This document shows, one piece after another, positions 33,719-42,827 of a DNA stretch of 64,000 nt (positions within the stretch are counted from its first letter, which is position 1; each line of letters opens with the position of its first letter). This DNA is from Chloroflexota bacterium (GTDB taxonomy: Bacteria; Chloroflexota; Dehalococcoidia; Lucifugimonadales; UBA3495). The notes under the pieces are model-generated. The model searched no databases. It was given only the letters and a program-made list of their open reading frames with translations, and was not told where the DNA came from. The position numbers were made by a program, and so were the translations under genes. The DNA lies in assembly GCA_028873965.1 (NCBI GenBank), contig JAPPMU010000068.1:1-64000 (forward strand). Direction: 5' to 3'.

Positions 33719-35194
33719 TCAGTTGGGATCGGGCGCCAACGCGACCAGAGTCCCCCCGTCAGTCGCAGTGGGGACGAGGATCAGGCCCCCCGCCGCGATG
33801 GGAGACGCCGTTACAGGGCCGTCAAGTTGCGTTTCCCATTCGGTCGAACCGTCGGCGACCGACAGAGCGGTTACGCGCCCAAGCTCGTCGCCCACCAACG
33901 CCACGGGTCCCGCGATAGTGGCCGGGGCCGTGATGTCCGCATCCACATCGACCTCCCAAAGGATGGCGCCGTCGACCGAGTTCAACCCGGTGACCGGGCC
34001 GATGGCGTCCGCCACCACCAGGGTTGTGCCCGACAGCGCCGGCTGATAGGGCTGGTCTTCCACGCTCCACGCGGACCAGACCAAGCCCTGTTGGACCGGA
34101 CCCTCCTTCGTGAAACCCCACACCCACAACAGCGTTTTGAAGTACAGAATCTGGCGCTCCAGAGGATACCGGCGTCCCTGGTAGTCGATGCCCCAAATCC
34201 GCCCGTTGAAGCTGCTGAAGTGAAGCAGGTCGTCGGTGGCGATGGGACCGCCGCGCACCCAGCGGGACCGACCGGCGTCGTAGATCATGCGCCGCTGCCC
34301 GGTGTTGGCGTCAATGACGTGGACGTAGGCGTCGTTGGCGGTGGCGATGACTTTGCCGTCGATGACGACCGGCGGCGCGATCACCCAGTCCCGGAGGCGA
34401 TACTCCCACAACTTCTCCCCGTTGGCGGCGTCCAGGGCCAGCAGGCGGTTCTTGTCGCTTTCGGCCACGTACAGCCGCCCGTCCGCCACGGTGGGGGATG
34501 GCAGCGAGGCGGTCCGCAATCGCTTCGACCACACGACTTCTCCGGTGTCCGCCTCCAACGCAGATACGAGACCGGGTCGAAACACGACGTAAACCACGCC
34601 ATCCACTACTGCCGGTGTTACCCCGGCGGTCAGTCGCGACTCGTACTGCCAGACGACGTTCCCGGTTTCCCGGTCCAGCGCCGTCAGGTCTCCCGATTCG
34701 TCGGTCAGGTACACGCGGTCGCCGAACACCGCCGGCGGTGCGACTATGGGGGAACCGGCGACGTAGCTCCATGCCGGCTGAGGAGCAGCGCCGGGCGGGA
34801 GATTCAGCGCGCTGGATGATGCCCAATTGGTCACACCGCGTCCGGCCTGCGGCCAGTCGTTCGCTGAAATGGCTACGGTGGTATCCCCGATGCTGGTTGA
34901 GGGAGCCGGCGGGTCCGGGGGAAGGCCGGTGTACGCCCACAGGACCCACATCGCGACGCCCACCAGGGGCAACACCACCATGGCGAGACGCACCAGCCGG
35001 CTGCGCAGGAATTCCAGCCTGATCCGGCGTGACCGTTCCCTGGCGTCGGCCTCGGCGACGGTCTCCAACCCCGAATACGCTCCGCACCTTGCGCATCGCA
35101 CGCCGGCCGGAGCCCCATCGGCCGATTCAGGAGCCGGGTTCAGGTGTCCGCAGAACCGGCAGAAGAGGACGTTGTCCTGTGTTTCATTTACCAT
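33719..35194 (-). CDS. Membrane-anchored PQQ/BamB-like beta-propeller with N-terminal zinc ribbon
   Basis: A 491-residue protein. Residues 12-37 form a zinc ribbon (Cys12, Cys15, Cys34, Cys37), residues about 68-88 a single membrane helix (LVRLAMVVLPLVGVAMWVLW), then from about 105 a beta-propeller of PQQ-like repeats, each with an AxDxxTGxxxWxY signature: ALDRETGNVVWQY, ALEADTGEVVWSK, ALDAANGEKLWEY. The topology puts the ribbon in the cytoplasm and the propeller outside. Such propellers bind proteins or PQQ; no PQQ-specific catalytic residues are claimed. Monocistronic with its own terminator. Confidence 0.8.
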   Translation of the reverse strand: MVNETQDNVLFCRFCGHLNPAPESADGAPAGVRCARCGAYSGLETVAEADARERSRRIRLEFLRSRLVRLAMVVLPLVGVAMWVLWAYTGLPPDPPAPSTSIGDTTVAISANDWPQAGRGVTNWASSSALNLPPGAAPQPAWSYVAGSPIVAPPAVFGDRVYLTDESGDLTALDRETGNVVWQYESRLTAGVTPAVVDGVVYVVFRPGLVSALEADTGEVVWSKRLRTASLPSPTVADGRLYVAESDKNRLLALDAANGEKLWEYRLRDWVIAPPVVIDGKVIATANDAYVHVIDANTGQRRMIYDAGRSRWVRGGPIATDDLLHFSSFNGRIWGIDYQGRRYPLERQILYFKTLLWVWGFTKEGPVQQGLVWSAWSVEDQPYQPALSGTTLVVADAIGPVTGLNSVDGAILWEVDVDADITAPATIAGPVALVGDELGRVTALSVADGSTEWETQLDGPVTASPIAAGGLILVPTATDGGTLVALAPDPN

Positions 35195-35264
35195 GGAGGC
35201 AGCGACATTCTCCGGCGGGCTTGGCTCAAATAGCGGCGACGGCTTGCGGCGCTATTTTGTGCTG

Positions 35265-35621
35265 TCAGTAGCGGAGGAGATGCGTGGGTATCAGGCGGCC
35301 GGCCACGGGGTCGATGGCCAGGGCAGCCTGTTCGAGGGTGACCACGCCGAGCAGGCTGGGCTCGTTCTCTTCGGCGAATATGACCGGGGTGTGGAATTGC
35401 AGTCCCTCAAGTCTGATGATGGTTTCACCGACGTCGACCGGCACTATCCTGCCGTCGGCAGTCTCCGATGGCAGTGAACGTCCGACTGGAACTCCGAGGC
35501 GTTCCAGGGTTGCGCGTGGCACTGCGGTGTAGGTCGAGCCGGTGTCGACGGTGATGTCGAGTTCCTCGAATCGGTCGCCCAGGCGGTCGCCGACTTCAAC
35601 TGTCACGATGATGGTACCCAA
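35265..35621 (-). CDS. Retropepsin-like aspartic protease (small)
   Basis: A 118-residue single-domain aspartic protease: ITVDTGSTYTAVPR (Asp26), then SETADGRIVPVDVGET (the flap-like region) and PSLLGVVTLEQAALAID, equivalent to the ILG motif. A TTG at 35621 is taken as start because AGGAG lies 8 nt upstream and the retropepsin fold begins there. Second retropepsin in the window (see 10736-11290). Substrate unknown. Confidence 0.75.
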   Translation of the reverse strand: MGTIIVTVEVGDRLGDRFEELDITVDTGSTYTAVPRATLERLGVPVGRSLPSETADGRIVPVDVGETIIRLEGLQFHTPVIFAEENEPSLLGVVTLEQAALAIDPVAGRLIPTHLLRY

Positions 35622-35727
35622 GGGTGTTGCTCCTGTGGTGGAGTGCGGGCAGTCAGTGGAGGTTTTCTTTATCGCCCGACCTTCTGCGCCGGTCACTCCG
35701 GTCGGACGGCGGGCATCACCCACGGCC

Positions 35728-37179
35728 CTAAAACGCCGGACGTTGCAGCACCGCCGGGTCGATGCGACGGCGCACGCGCTGGCCGTCGTCGGGCGTGCCC
35801 AGCAGCTGCCCGTTGTCCACCATCACCTTGCCGCGCAGGATCACCGTGGTGGGCCAGCCGAAAATCTCCCAACCTTCCCACGGGCTGTAGTCTCTGAGGT
35901 GCAGGTCATCCATGGTAAGGCGCTTGTGGATGGTGGGGTCGATGATGGCGAAGTCGGCGTCGCTGCCGGGAGCGATGACGCCCTTTTGCGGGTACATTCC
36001 CAGCAGGCGGGCGGCGTTGGTGGCGGTGATGTTGGCGAACTGGGTCAGCGGCATCCCCCGCCGCACCACGGCCTCGGTATAGTTCACGCCCATGCGGATC
36101 TCGATGCCGATGTTGCCGCCGCGCATGTCCTGCACGTTGAGGCCGGCCGTCTTGTCCAGATAGGTGGTGAAGCTGCTGTCGGTGGCGGTGAAGGTCAGGT
36201 TGTTGCCCAGCAGTCCGGTCCACAGGTCGCTGCCGTCTTCGGGATACTTCAGGGACGGATAGGTGTGGTACTTCATGCCGTCGGGCTCGCGGTACTGGTA
36301 GGCGTTGAAGGACAAGGCCAGCGTCAGGACCTCGCCGTAGACGGGCAGGCCGCGGCTCCTAGCGGCCGCCACGGCGTTGACGCCGTCGCTGCCGGTGACG
36401 TGGACGAAGTACATGCCGGCGCCGTTCTGCTCCGCGATGCGTATCACGTCGCGGAAGGCCACATCCTCCACTTCCTTGGAGTGAATGAGGTGGGCGTTAT
36501 ACCAGTCCCACATGCCGCGCTGTTGCGCCAGCAGGTAGTTGTACATGACGATCTCATCGTCCTCGGCGTGGACGGCAAGGACACCGTCGTGGCGGGCCAG
36601 CTGCGCGGTCAGGTCGGTGAGGCGTCCGTTGTCGATCCGTCCGGTGGGCGTGAGGCTGAGGGGAGGGTCCGCCGGCGGCCGAATGTTGGTGGTGAAGATC
36701 TTCACGCTGGGAAAGTCGTTGTTGATCAGCTCGCCCACCCGGGCGATGCTGTCGGCGGTGTTGCTGGTCCTATAAATGACGTGGGAAGACCAATCGGCGT
36801 AGGTGTTGCCGTTCCAAACCGACAGGAAGTCGAGAATGCCGCCGACCAGTTCACCCTCATTGGGAGCCGGCGCGAAGTCCACCACCGTGGTGGTCCCGCC
36901 CCATATCGCCCCCAGGGAATGCTCCAGGGGGCCGGCGTTGGGAACACCCTCCACCTGCTGGTGAACGCCGGGCTGCACGTTGGCGGCCGCGTGGATGTGT
37001 GGCTCGATGCCGCCCGGCGTCACGATCCGGCCGGTGGCATCGACAGTCTGGACCGCCTCGTCAACCAAGGTTCCCGGCGCGCCGATGGCGACGATGCGCC
37101 CATCCTGCACGCCCACGTCAACGGAGGCTGCCTCAGTGGGCATCACCACGGTTCCACCGGTGATCAGCAAGTCAAACAT
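35728..37179 (-). CDS. Dihydropyrimidinase/hydantoinase-like amidohydrolase
   Basis: A 483-residue cyclic amidohydrolase. Metal-site residues by motif: His61 and His63 (PHIHAAA), carboxylated Lys160 (SVKIFTTN), His204 (AVHAED), His260 (FVHVTGSDG) and an Asp in FTATDSSFTTY near residue 343. The composite fold is shown by N-terminal FDLLITGGTVVMPT and C-terminal KGVIAPGSDADFAIID. Length matches the family (about 460-490). The usual GxxDxHTH reads GGIEPHIH. It hydrolyses cyclic ureides or imides to N-carbamoyl acids. The PLP enzymes downstream point to amino-acid or pyrimidine-type catabolism. Confidence 0.88.
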   Translation of the reverse strand: MFDLLITGGTVVMPTEAASVDVGVQDGRIVAIGAPGTLVDEAVQTVDATGRIVTPGGIEPHIHAAANVQPGVHQQVEGVPNAGPLEHSLGAIWGGTTTVVDFAPAPNEGELVGGILDFLSVWNGNTYADWSSHVIYRTSNTADSIARVGELINNDFPSVKIFTTNIRPPADPPLSLTPTGRIDNGRLTDLTAQLARHDGVLAVHAEDDEIVMYNYLLAQQRGMWDWYNAHLIHSKEVEDVAFRDVIRIAEQNGAGMYFVHVTGSDGVNAVAAARSRGLPVYGEVLTLALSFNAYQYREPDGMKYHTYPSLKYPEDGSDLWTGLLGNNLTFTATDSSFTTYLDKTAGLNVQDMRGGNIGIEIRMGVNYTEAVVRRGMPLTQFANITATNAARLLGMYPQKGVIAPGSDADFAIIDPTIHKRLTMDDLHLRDYSPWEGWEIFGWPTTVILRGKVMVDNGQLLGTPDDGQRVRRRIDPAVLQRPAF

Positions 37180-37344
37180 GGTAAGCCTCCTGGGTAGCGC
37201 ATGAGCCGGCTCATTGATGCGTCAGTCCTGACTCGGGCATCCGGCCACCCCGGGAGCGGCAGTTCAGGATGTGACGGGCTAAACGGCGGTCAGTCGGTTG
37301 CCATGCGGATAGTACCACATGGCCGACCCCTGCCGGGCGGCGAG

Positions 37345-38463
37345 TCAGCCCAGCGCCTGCGCCAGGTCGGCAATTAGGTCGTCGGCGTTTTCCAGCCCCA
37401 CCGACACTCTCAGCAGATCGTCCGGCGTGGGACTGTCCGGCCCTTCAATGGACGCCCGGTGCTCGATGAGGCTCTGGGTTCCGCCGAGGCTGGTGGCGCG
37501 CACGAATAGCCGAACCCGTGCCGCCACGTCCATGGCGGCATCCCGTCCGCCGGCGACCTGGAAGGACAGCATCCCGCCGAAGTCGGACATCTGCCGGGCC
37601 GCTATATCGTGCCCCGGGTGCTCGGGCAGACCTGGATAGTGCACGGCGGATACCTTGGGGTTGTCCTGCAGGAAGCGGGCCAGCCGGCCGGCGTTGGCCG
37701 AATGATAAGGCATTCGCGCCGGCAGCGTGCGGATGCCGCGCAGCGCGAGCCAACAGTCGAATGGAGAGGGCACCGCGCCGCACAGGTTCTGGATCAGCCG
37801 CACCCGCTGGAATATCTCAGAGTCCTCGCGACTGACCACGGCGCCGCCGGTTACGTCCTCGTGTCCGCTCAGGTACTTGGTAGTCGAATGCACCACCAGG
37901 TCTGCTCCCAACTCGAAGGGCCGCTGCAGCATCGGGCTGGCCCAGGTGTTGTCGCAGGCGCACCGGGCGCCGGCAGAATGGGCGATGCCGGCCATCCTGG
38001 TGATGTCGGTGATCTTGAGCAGCGGATTGGACGGGGTTTCAACCCAGATGAGGCGGGTGTTAGGCTGCATGGCCTTGCTCACTGAATCCACATCCGTCAT
38101 GTTGACGAAACTGGTTTCGAGACCCCAGGGGGCGAAAACTTCCCGCAGCATACGCGAAGTGCCGTGGTAACAATCGTCCGGCGCGATCACGTGATCGCCC
38201 GGCGCCAGGGCCTGGAACACCGCCGCGGTGGCCGCCGAGCCGGACCCGAACGCGGCCGCCACCGCGCTGCCCTCCAGCATCGCCAGGCACTGCTCCAGGG
38301 CGCGCCGGTTGGGGTTGTCGGAGCGGGAGTACACGAACCCTCGGGAGTATTCGCCGTCGGCGTCCCGCTCGAAGGTGGTCGAGAGGTAGATGGGCGGTGC
38401 GACGGCCCCGGTGGCCGCGTCGATCTGGTGGGCCGCCTGGGCGGCGATGGTTTCGAAGTTCAT
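37345..38463 (-). CDS. Cys/Met-metabolism PLP enzyme (cystathionine gamma-synthase-like)
   Basis: A 372-residue fold-type I PLP enzyme of the trans-sulfuration family. The Schiff-base Lys is Lys196 in VHSTTKYLSGHEDVTGG and Asp171 (CACDNTWASP) holds the pyridine nitrogen. YSRSDNPNRRALE and SLGGTQSLIEHRASI are diagnostic for cystathionine gamma-synthase, gamma-lyase and beta-lyase type members. Which reaction applies cannot be decided from motifs alone. Close behind a class I/II aminotransferase on the same strand (18-bp gap), so they form an operon. Confidence 0.85.
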   Translation of the reverse strand: MNFETIAAQAAHQIDAATGAVAPPIYLSTTFERDADGEYSRGFVYSRSDNPNRRALEQCLAMLEGSAVAAAFGSGSAATAAVFQALAPGDHVIAPDDCYHGTSRMLREVFAPWGLETSFVNMTDVDSVSKAMQPNTRLIWVETPSNPLLKITDITRMAGIAHSAGARCACDNTWASPMLQRPFELGADLVVHSTTKYLSGHEDVTGGAVVSREDSEIFQRVRLIQNLCGAVPSPFDCWLALRGIRTLPARMPYHSANAGRLARFLQDNPKVSAVHYPGLPEHPGHDIAARQMSDFGGMLSFQVAGGRDAAMDVAARVRLFVRATSLGGTQSLIEHRASIEGPDSPTPDDLLRVSVGLENADDLIADLAQALG

Positions 38464-38481
38464 CGGTCTGGTATTCCCCGT

Positions 38482-39579
38482 TCAGCTCAACGACCGGCTG
38501 ATGATCTCTGTCATGCGCCGGTTGGTCTCAGCATCCTTCACTGCGATGCGAAACCAGCGGTTGTCCAGGCTGGGAGCCGTTGCCGACGCATCCCGCAGGA
38601 AGAGTTTCTCGCTCCGGCAGCAAGCGATGAACTCCGGCGCGTTTGGAGCGTCGGAGGGCAGCCGGCAGAGAAGATAGTTGGCTACGCCGGGAACAATCGT
38701 GAAATCAGCCAACGCCAGCAGGCCGTCTCGCAGCCGTTCCCGAAGACAGTGGGTTTCGCTGTAACGCCGGCAGTAATACTGCGCGTCCTGCAAGGCCGTT
38801 ACCGCCGCTATTTGACCGGGCAAGCTTACCGCCCACGGTGGCGTCAGCATCCGCAAGGGACCAATCAGATCGGGAGAGCCGCAAAGGTATCCTACACGGA
38901 GTCCGCTGAGCGCGTAGACCTTGGACATTGACTTGCAGACAATCACGTTCCGGCTCGTTGCGGCGAACCGCTCCACGGACTCTCCGGCATCAACGTAATC
39001 TACGTAGGTTTCGTCAATCCACACCAGAGTCTGAGGCGACACCCGGGACAGGACTTCGATCAGATACTGCCGGGGAATGTGCCTTCCGGTGGGGTTGTTC
39101 GGGTTCACGATAACCGCCAGGTCGTATCCGCGGTTGAGCCGGTCCTCGAGCTGCGCAACATCCACGCAAAAGCCATCGTCAGGACTCAACGTCAAGCGGT
39201 CAATACGGCACCCGACGACATTTTCGGCCACGTGAGCGTACTCGCCGTAGGTGGGTTCCAGCAGCAGTATCCGGGATGCGGCACTCAACCATTCTCTGAA
39301 GGCCAGGAAAATGAGACTGGATGAACCGGCTCCGGGCAGCAGCGACTCTTTGGCGACCCCACGGGTATCCGCAATTCGGTTAATCAGCCCCTCGCTCCCA
39401 GTAGGGGGAGACGTCCGCACTGCCCAGTCCAGGCGCCGGCCCAGGATGCGGGATACCTCAGGCGATGGGGGAAACCAGGCATCCAGCACGTCGGCGCTGA
39501 TGACTTCATCAGTCCTGTCCAGACTATCGAATTCGTTGCCAATGGCGTCGAAGAATGCGCCGCCATGATAGCCGGTCAT
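38482..39579 (-). CDS. Class I/II aminotransferase (HisC/CobD-like)
   Basis: A 365-residue PLP aminotransferase. IVNPNNPTGRHIPR is the substrate/PLP loop, WIDETYVDYV the Asp binding the pyridine nitrogen, and KSMSKVYALSGLRVGY carries the Schiff-base Lys220 (SxSKxxaLxGlR). The pattern fits histidinol-phosphate aminotransferase or CobD-like threonine-phosphate decarboxylase rather than aspartate aminotransferase. First gene of a two-gene unit with the PLP sulfur enzyme downstream. A biosynthetic role is possible but the partners of those pathways are missing here. Confidence 0.8.
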   Translation of the reverse strand: MTGYHGGAFFDAIGNEFDSLDRTDEVISADVLDAWFPPSPEVSRILGRRLDWAVRTSPPTGSEGLINRIADTRGVAKESLLPGAGSSSLIFLAFREWLSAASRILLLEPTYGEYAHVAENVVGCRIDRLTLSPDDGFCVDVAQLEDRLNRGYDLAVIVNPNNPTGRHIPRQYLIEVLSRVSPQTLVWIDETYVDYVDAGESVERFAATSRNVIVCKSMSKVYALSGLRVGYLCGSPDLIGPLRMLTPPWAVSLPGQIAAVTALQDAQYYCRRYSETHCLRERLRDGLLALADFTIVPGVANYLLCRLPSDAPNAPEFIACCRSEKLFLRDASATAPSLDNRWFRIAVKDAETNRRMTEIISRSLS

Positions 39580-39613
39580 GCGGATTCCCTCATTATCGGT
39601 ACACCGAGGCGGT

Positions 39614-41167
39614 TCACACGCCCGCCTTGATAAACTCCGACACCCGTTCGCTGATCATGATGGTGGTGGCGTTGGTGTTGGCGCGGATCACGTCGGGCAT
39701 CACCGAAGCGTCGGCGACGCGCAGGCCCTCGATGCCGTGGACCTGGCCGTGCTGGCTGACGACGGCCATGGAGTCGCTGGCTGGGCCCATCTTGCAGGTG
39801 CCGGCGATGTGGTGCTGGGTGTAGGCGTTGCGCAGGATCCAGTTGTCCAGCGCGTCGTCGCTGACCAGGTCGGCATCCACCGGGTTGAGCCGCTCGACGA
39901 TGAACTCCTTGAACGGTGACTCCCCGGCGATTTCCAGGGCCTTGCGAATCGCTTGCCGCATCCGCTGGCGGTCGTAGGGATCGCTGAACAACTGGTAATC
40001 CAGGTCCGGCTGCACCGCCGGGTCGGTGGATTGCAGCGAGAGACGGCCGAACCCTACCGCGTTCTGCAGGCCCACGCTGAGGCCGAAGTGGAAGCCGGAG
40101 CCGTCATAGCTGATGCTGGACGGGCGGTGCTCGCTGGTCATCAGCGTGGGCGTGATCTGGAAGTCGGCCTTGGTCGGCGAGTCGTCCGCGCTCCAGCGCA
40201 GGCCCACCTGGATGTTGGGCGCGAAGGTATCCGGCTCCTCGCCCTCGCCGCGGAACAGGATGTAGGCCGCCGGGTGGTCGCGGAAGTTCATGCCGACGCC
40301 GGGCAGCTCATGGTTCACCGGGATCCCCATCTCCCGCAGGTGGTCGGCCGGGCCGATGCCGGACAGGAGCAGTATCTGCGCCGATCCGATGGTGCCACTG
40401 CACAGGACGATCTCCTTGCCCTCGACGGTGAAGATCTCGCCGCCGCTTTCGACCTCGACGCCCACGGCCCGGTTGCCGTCAAGCACGACGCGCCGGGCGT
40501 GGATGTTGCCGCGCACCGTCAGGTTGAGCCGGTGGCGGGCGGTGCTCAGGAAGGTCAGCGAGGTGCTCATCCGCACGCCGTCGATGTTGTTCATGGGACG
40601 CGGCGAAACAGCGGTGTAGCAGTCCGGCGCGTTCTGGTCGGGATGCTCGGGGATGCCCAGGCGCACGCAGGCGTCGTAGAAGGCGGTGTTGAAGGGCAGC
40701 CAGTCCTGGCGCTTGGGCCGGCGCACCGGCAGCGGCCCCTCGGAGCCGTGGAAGTCGTCCCCGCTGTAGTCCCAGTCGTTTTCCATCTTGCGGAAGAAGG
40801 GCAGGCAGTCGGTGAACTTCCACTCGTCGTTGCCCCACTCGGCCCAGAGGTCGTAGTCCTCGGGAATACCGCGAAACACCACCTGCCCATTGATCGACGA
40901 CGACCCGCCCATGGCCTTGCCCCGGGGGATGACCATCGGCTCATCCTGCAACGGGGTGGCCCGCCCGCGCAGGTCCCAGCTGTGCGGCCCATAGGCGGAC
41001 AGCCAGGTGTTGTTGCCCTGTTTCAGGTCCTCGGGCAGATGCTCGAAGTCAGGGTAGTCGGGGCCGGCTTCCAGCAGGATAACCGACTTGTCGGTCATCT
41101 CAGAAAGGCGGGTGGCCATTACACAGCCGGCGGAGCCTCCGCCGACCACGATGTAGTCGTACTGCAT
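39614..41167 (-). CDS. GMC-family FAD oxidoreductase (choline dehydrogenase-like)
   Basis: A 517-residue FAD enzyme that oxidises alcohols to aldehydes or ketones. The FAD loop is DYIVVGGGSAGCVMATRLSE near residue 3. GMC signatures GKAMGGSSSINGQVVFRG and SGTIGSAQILLLSGIGP follow, and the C-terminal pair HHIAGTCKMG and NTNATTIM gives the catalytic His/Asn. The ATG at 41167 is supported by GGAGGAA 8 nt upstream. The same frame continues upstream without a stop into a DUF2283-like domain (41168-41584), so a longer fusion product is possible. Confidence 0.9.
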   Translation of the reverse strand: MQYDYIVVGGGSAGCVMATRLSEMTDKSVILLEAGPDYPDFEHLPEDLKQGNNTWLSAYGPHSWDLRGRATPLQDEPMVIPRGKAMGGSSSINGQVVFRGIPEDYDLWAEWGNDEWKFTDCLPFFRKMENDWDYSGDDFHGSEGPLPVRRPKRQDWLPFNTAFYDACVRLGIPEHPDQNAPDCYTAVSPRPMNNIDGVRMSTSLTFLSTARHRLNLTVRGNIHARRVVLDGNRAVGVEVESGGEIFTVEGKEIVLCSGTIGSAQILLLSGIGPADHLREMGIPVNHELPGVGMNFRDHPAAYILFRGEGEEPDTFAPNIQVGLRWSADDSPTKADFQITPTLMTSEHRPSSISYDGSGFHFGLSVGLQNAVGFGRLSLQSTDPAVQPDLDYQLFSDPYDRQRMRQAIRKALEIAGESPFKEFIVERLNPVDADLVSDDALDNWILRNAYTQHHIAGTCKMGPASDSMAVVSQHGQVHGIEGLRVADASVMPDVIRANTNATTIMISERVSEFIKAGV

Positions 41168-41584
41168 TGTTGGATTCCTCCTTGAAGCGATGGCCAGCGG
41201 TTTCCGCTGGGCGGCAATCACCGGAGCTAGATGCACGGACGCCTGTCGAAGGGCTACGGCCACCAGGTTAAAATCGTCGGGGTAATCTTCTTCAGGGAGC
41301 CAGTACGCGGTCAAATCGCCGTTCTCTTCAACCAGTGTGGCGGAACCTTTGCCATCGCCGATTACAAGGGTATCGGTTTCGGAGCAGTAACCGCCGTTTG
41401 TTTCCAGTGGCACAAGGTCGCTCACAAACATGACCTCTAAGGCCACAGGTCTGTATCCGTTGTCAGGCGGCAGGACAATCCTGGTCCAGTGATGGCCTTC
41501 AACGTCGTAACTGCCTTCACCCGCTTCGGTTGTGTACAGCATCGCTATGTCGTCTTCCGGGCTGTAGTGCATGAGCAGGCTCAT
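41168..41584 (-). CDS. DUF2283-like small protein, open in frame into the GMC gene
   Basis: The ATG at 41584 overlaps the stop of the preceding small gene (ATGA). The first 75 residues (MHYSPEDDIAMLYTTEAGEG, VALEVMFVSDLVPLE) resemble DUF2283, small proteins often encoded beside DUF4258-type or RelE-like partners. No stop codon follows before the GMC start 139 codons later, so residues beyond about 90 are a linker without recognisable domain. Either the stop was lost and a fusion arose, or the GMC internal start is the only one used for the enzyme. Confidence 0.5.
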
Positions 41585-42027
41585 TGTCTTACCTCAAAGG
41601 TCCCTTCTTTGCAGCGCCGGTCAAAAAGCCGTCGAGTGTTGTTTGTCCAGTCTATCGTGGCTTTGTCGTCCAGATATGCGTTGACCAGACTTCCGCCATC
41701 GAGGGATGCCACCACTTTCATCAGGCGTTCCTTTCCTCCGTATTCAACCCTTCCCCAATACGTGTGCCCATCTCTGTGCCCGGATGTGGTGACGCACCGG
41801 AACAGCCAGTTCTCCAACACCTGCCGGATTCTCCCGACTGTAACCATCCTGCGGTCCGGGCGCTTAGCGGGTATGTTTCGCAAATAAGGAGTGACTGTCC
41901 ACGTTTTGCCGCTGGCGGTTATCGTACTCGGCAATTGTCCTGAATCGGAAGATACGAGGGAGTGGCAATCGTCCCGTGTGCCTTGATCCTGCTTGCTCCG
42001 ACAGTCAGCGTCGCAACAGTGGCTCAT
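41581..42027 (-). CDS. DUF4258-like small protein, partner of the DUF2283-like gene
   Basis: Up to 148 residues; the start is uncertain because no good ribosome-binding site is seen, and the real protein may begin near the TTG at 41934. The C-terminal core (RMVTVGRIRQVLENWLFRCV, HTYWGRVEYGGKERLMKVVA, VNAYLDDKA) has the short helix plus beta-sheet order of RelE/DUF4258-type toxins. It overlaps the DUF2283-like start by 4 nt, the usual coupling of such pairs. Function inferred from context only. Confidence 0.45.
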   Translation of the reverse strand: MSHCCDADCRSKQDQGTRDDCHSLVSSDSGQLPSTITASGKTWTVTPYLRNIPAKRPDRRMVTVGRIRQVLENWLFRCVTTSGHRDGHTYWGRVEYGGKERLMKVVASLDGGSLVNAYLDDKATIDWTNNTRRLFDRRCKEGTFEVRQ

Positions 42028-42174
42028 CGTCTAAATTCTCTGCCAAGGGAAATGCGCGGCAGGCCAATCAGCCATCGCAGGTTCCGCTTTGCGGTGAGGG
42101 TTACGCCACCAACTGGCTACCGTGTCGCTAGTGTACAGTATCGCGCCCGAATTCTGCTTCTTCAGCGGGGCGGT

Positions 42175-42183
42175 TGGTATAAT
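42175..42183 (+). promoter_or_regulatory. Extended -10 promoter of the Uma2 gene
   Basis: TGGTATAAT is an extended -10 about 50 bp before the start codon. The -35 region is weak. Confidence 0.5.
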
Positions 42184-42232
42184 CGCGCCATCTCCGCCAG
42201 GCACGACCGTTTCATTTTGAAGGGGCAAGGTT

Positions 42233-42790
42233 ATGACGACAACCAAACCACAACTGCTGACCGCCGACGACCTGCTGCGACTGCACAGCGAAGGGGTGAA
42301 AGGCGAGTTGATCATGGGGGTGTTGCACAGGAAGGTGTCAAGTGGACTGGAACACGGAGAAATCGTGGTGAATCTAGGGGCGCCATTGCATCAGTTTGTC
42401 AGGGCGCGCCGTCTGGGCAGGGTGATAGGCTCCGATACCGGTATTCAGCTGGAGCATAACCCGGACACCGTGAGGGAGCCTGATCTAGCGTTCATATCCG
42501 CCGAGCGGATGCCCTTGGATTTGCGTGAGCGACGGTACGCTCAGGTGGTTCCCGACCTGGTAGTTGAGATAGTATCCCCCAACGACCGGCCGCTTCCCGT
42601 GTTTGATAAGGCGCAGATGTGGCTGCGCCACGGCGTCCGCCTGGTCTGGATAACCGACCCGGAGGCGCGGACGATTACGGCGCTGACTCAGTCCGGCCCG
42701 GCACGGACGTTCACGGAGACCGACACGCTGGACGGCGGCGACGTGCTGCCGGGTTTCACCTGCCCGGTACGAGATATTTTTGAGGTGTAG
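42233..42790 (+). CDS. Uma2-family PD-(D/E)XK endonuclease-like protein
   Basis: A 185-residue protein of the Uma2 (DUF820) family. The opening LLTADDLLRLHSEGVKGELI with MGVL, the segment PDLAFISAERMP and VVPDLVVEIVSPNDRP carry the PD-(D/E)XK pattern (Asp in EPDLAF, Glu in VVEIVSP). Members are abundant in cyanobacteria and Chloroflexota and their function is not settled; mobile-element or DNA-processing roles have been proposed. Monocistronic, with an extended -10 upstream and a ribosome-binding site (AGGGGC) at -8. Confidence 0.85.
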   Translation: MTTTKPQLLTADDLLRLHSEGVKGELIMGVLHRKVSSGLEHGEIVVNLGAPLHQFVRARRLGRVIGSDTGIQLEHNPDTVREPDLAFISAERMPLDLRERRYAQVVPDLVVEIVSPNDRPLPVFDKAQMWLRHGVRLVWITDPEARTITALTQSGPARTFTETDTLDGGDVLPGFTCPVRDIFEV

Positions 42791-42827
42791 GATACCCGGC
42801 AGATAGAGCCACCCGCCCATACCGATC

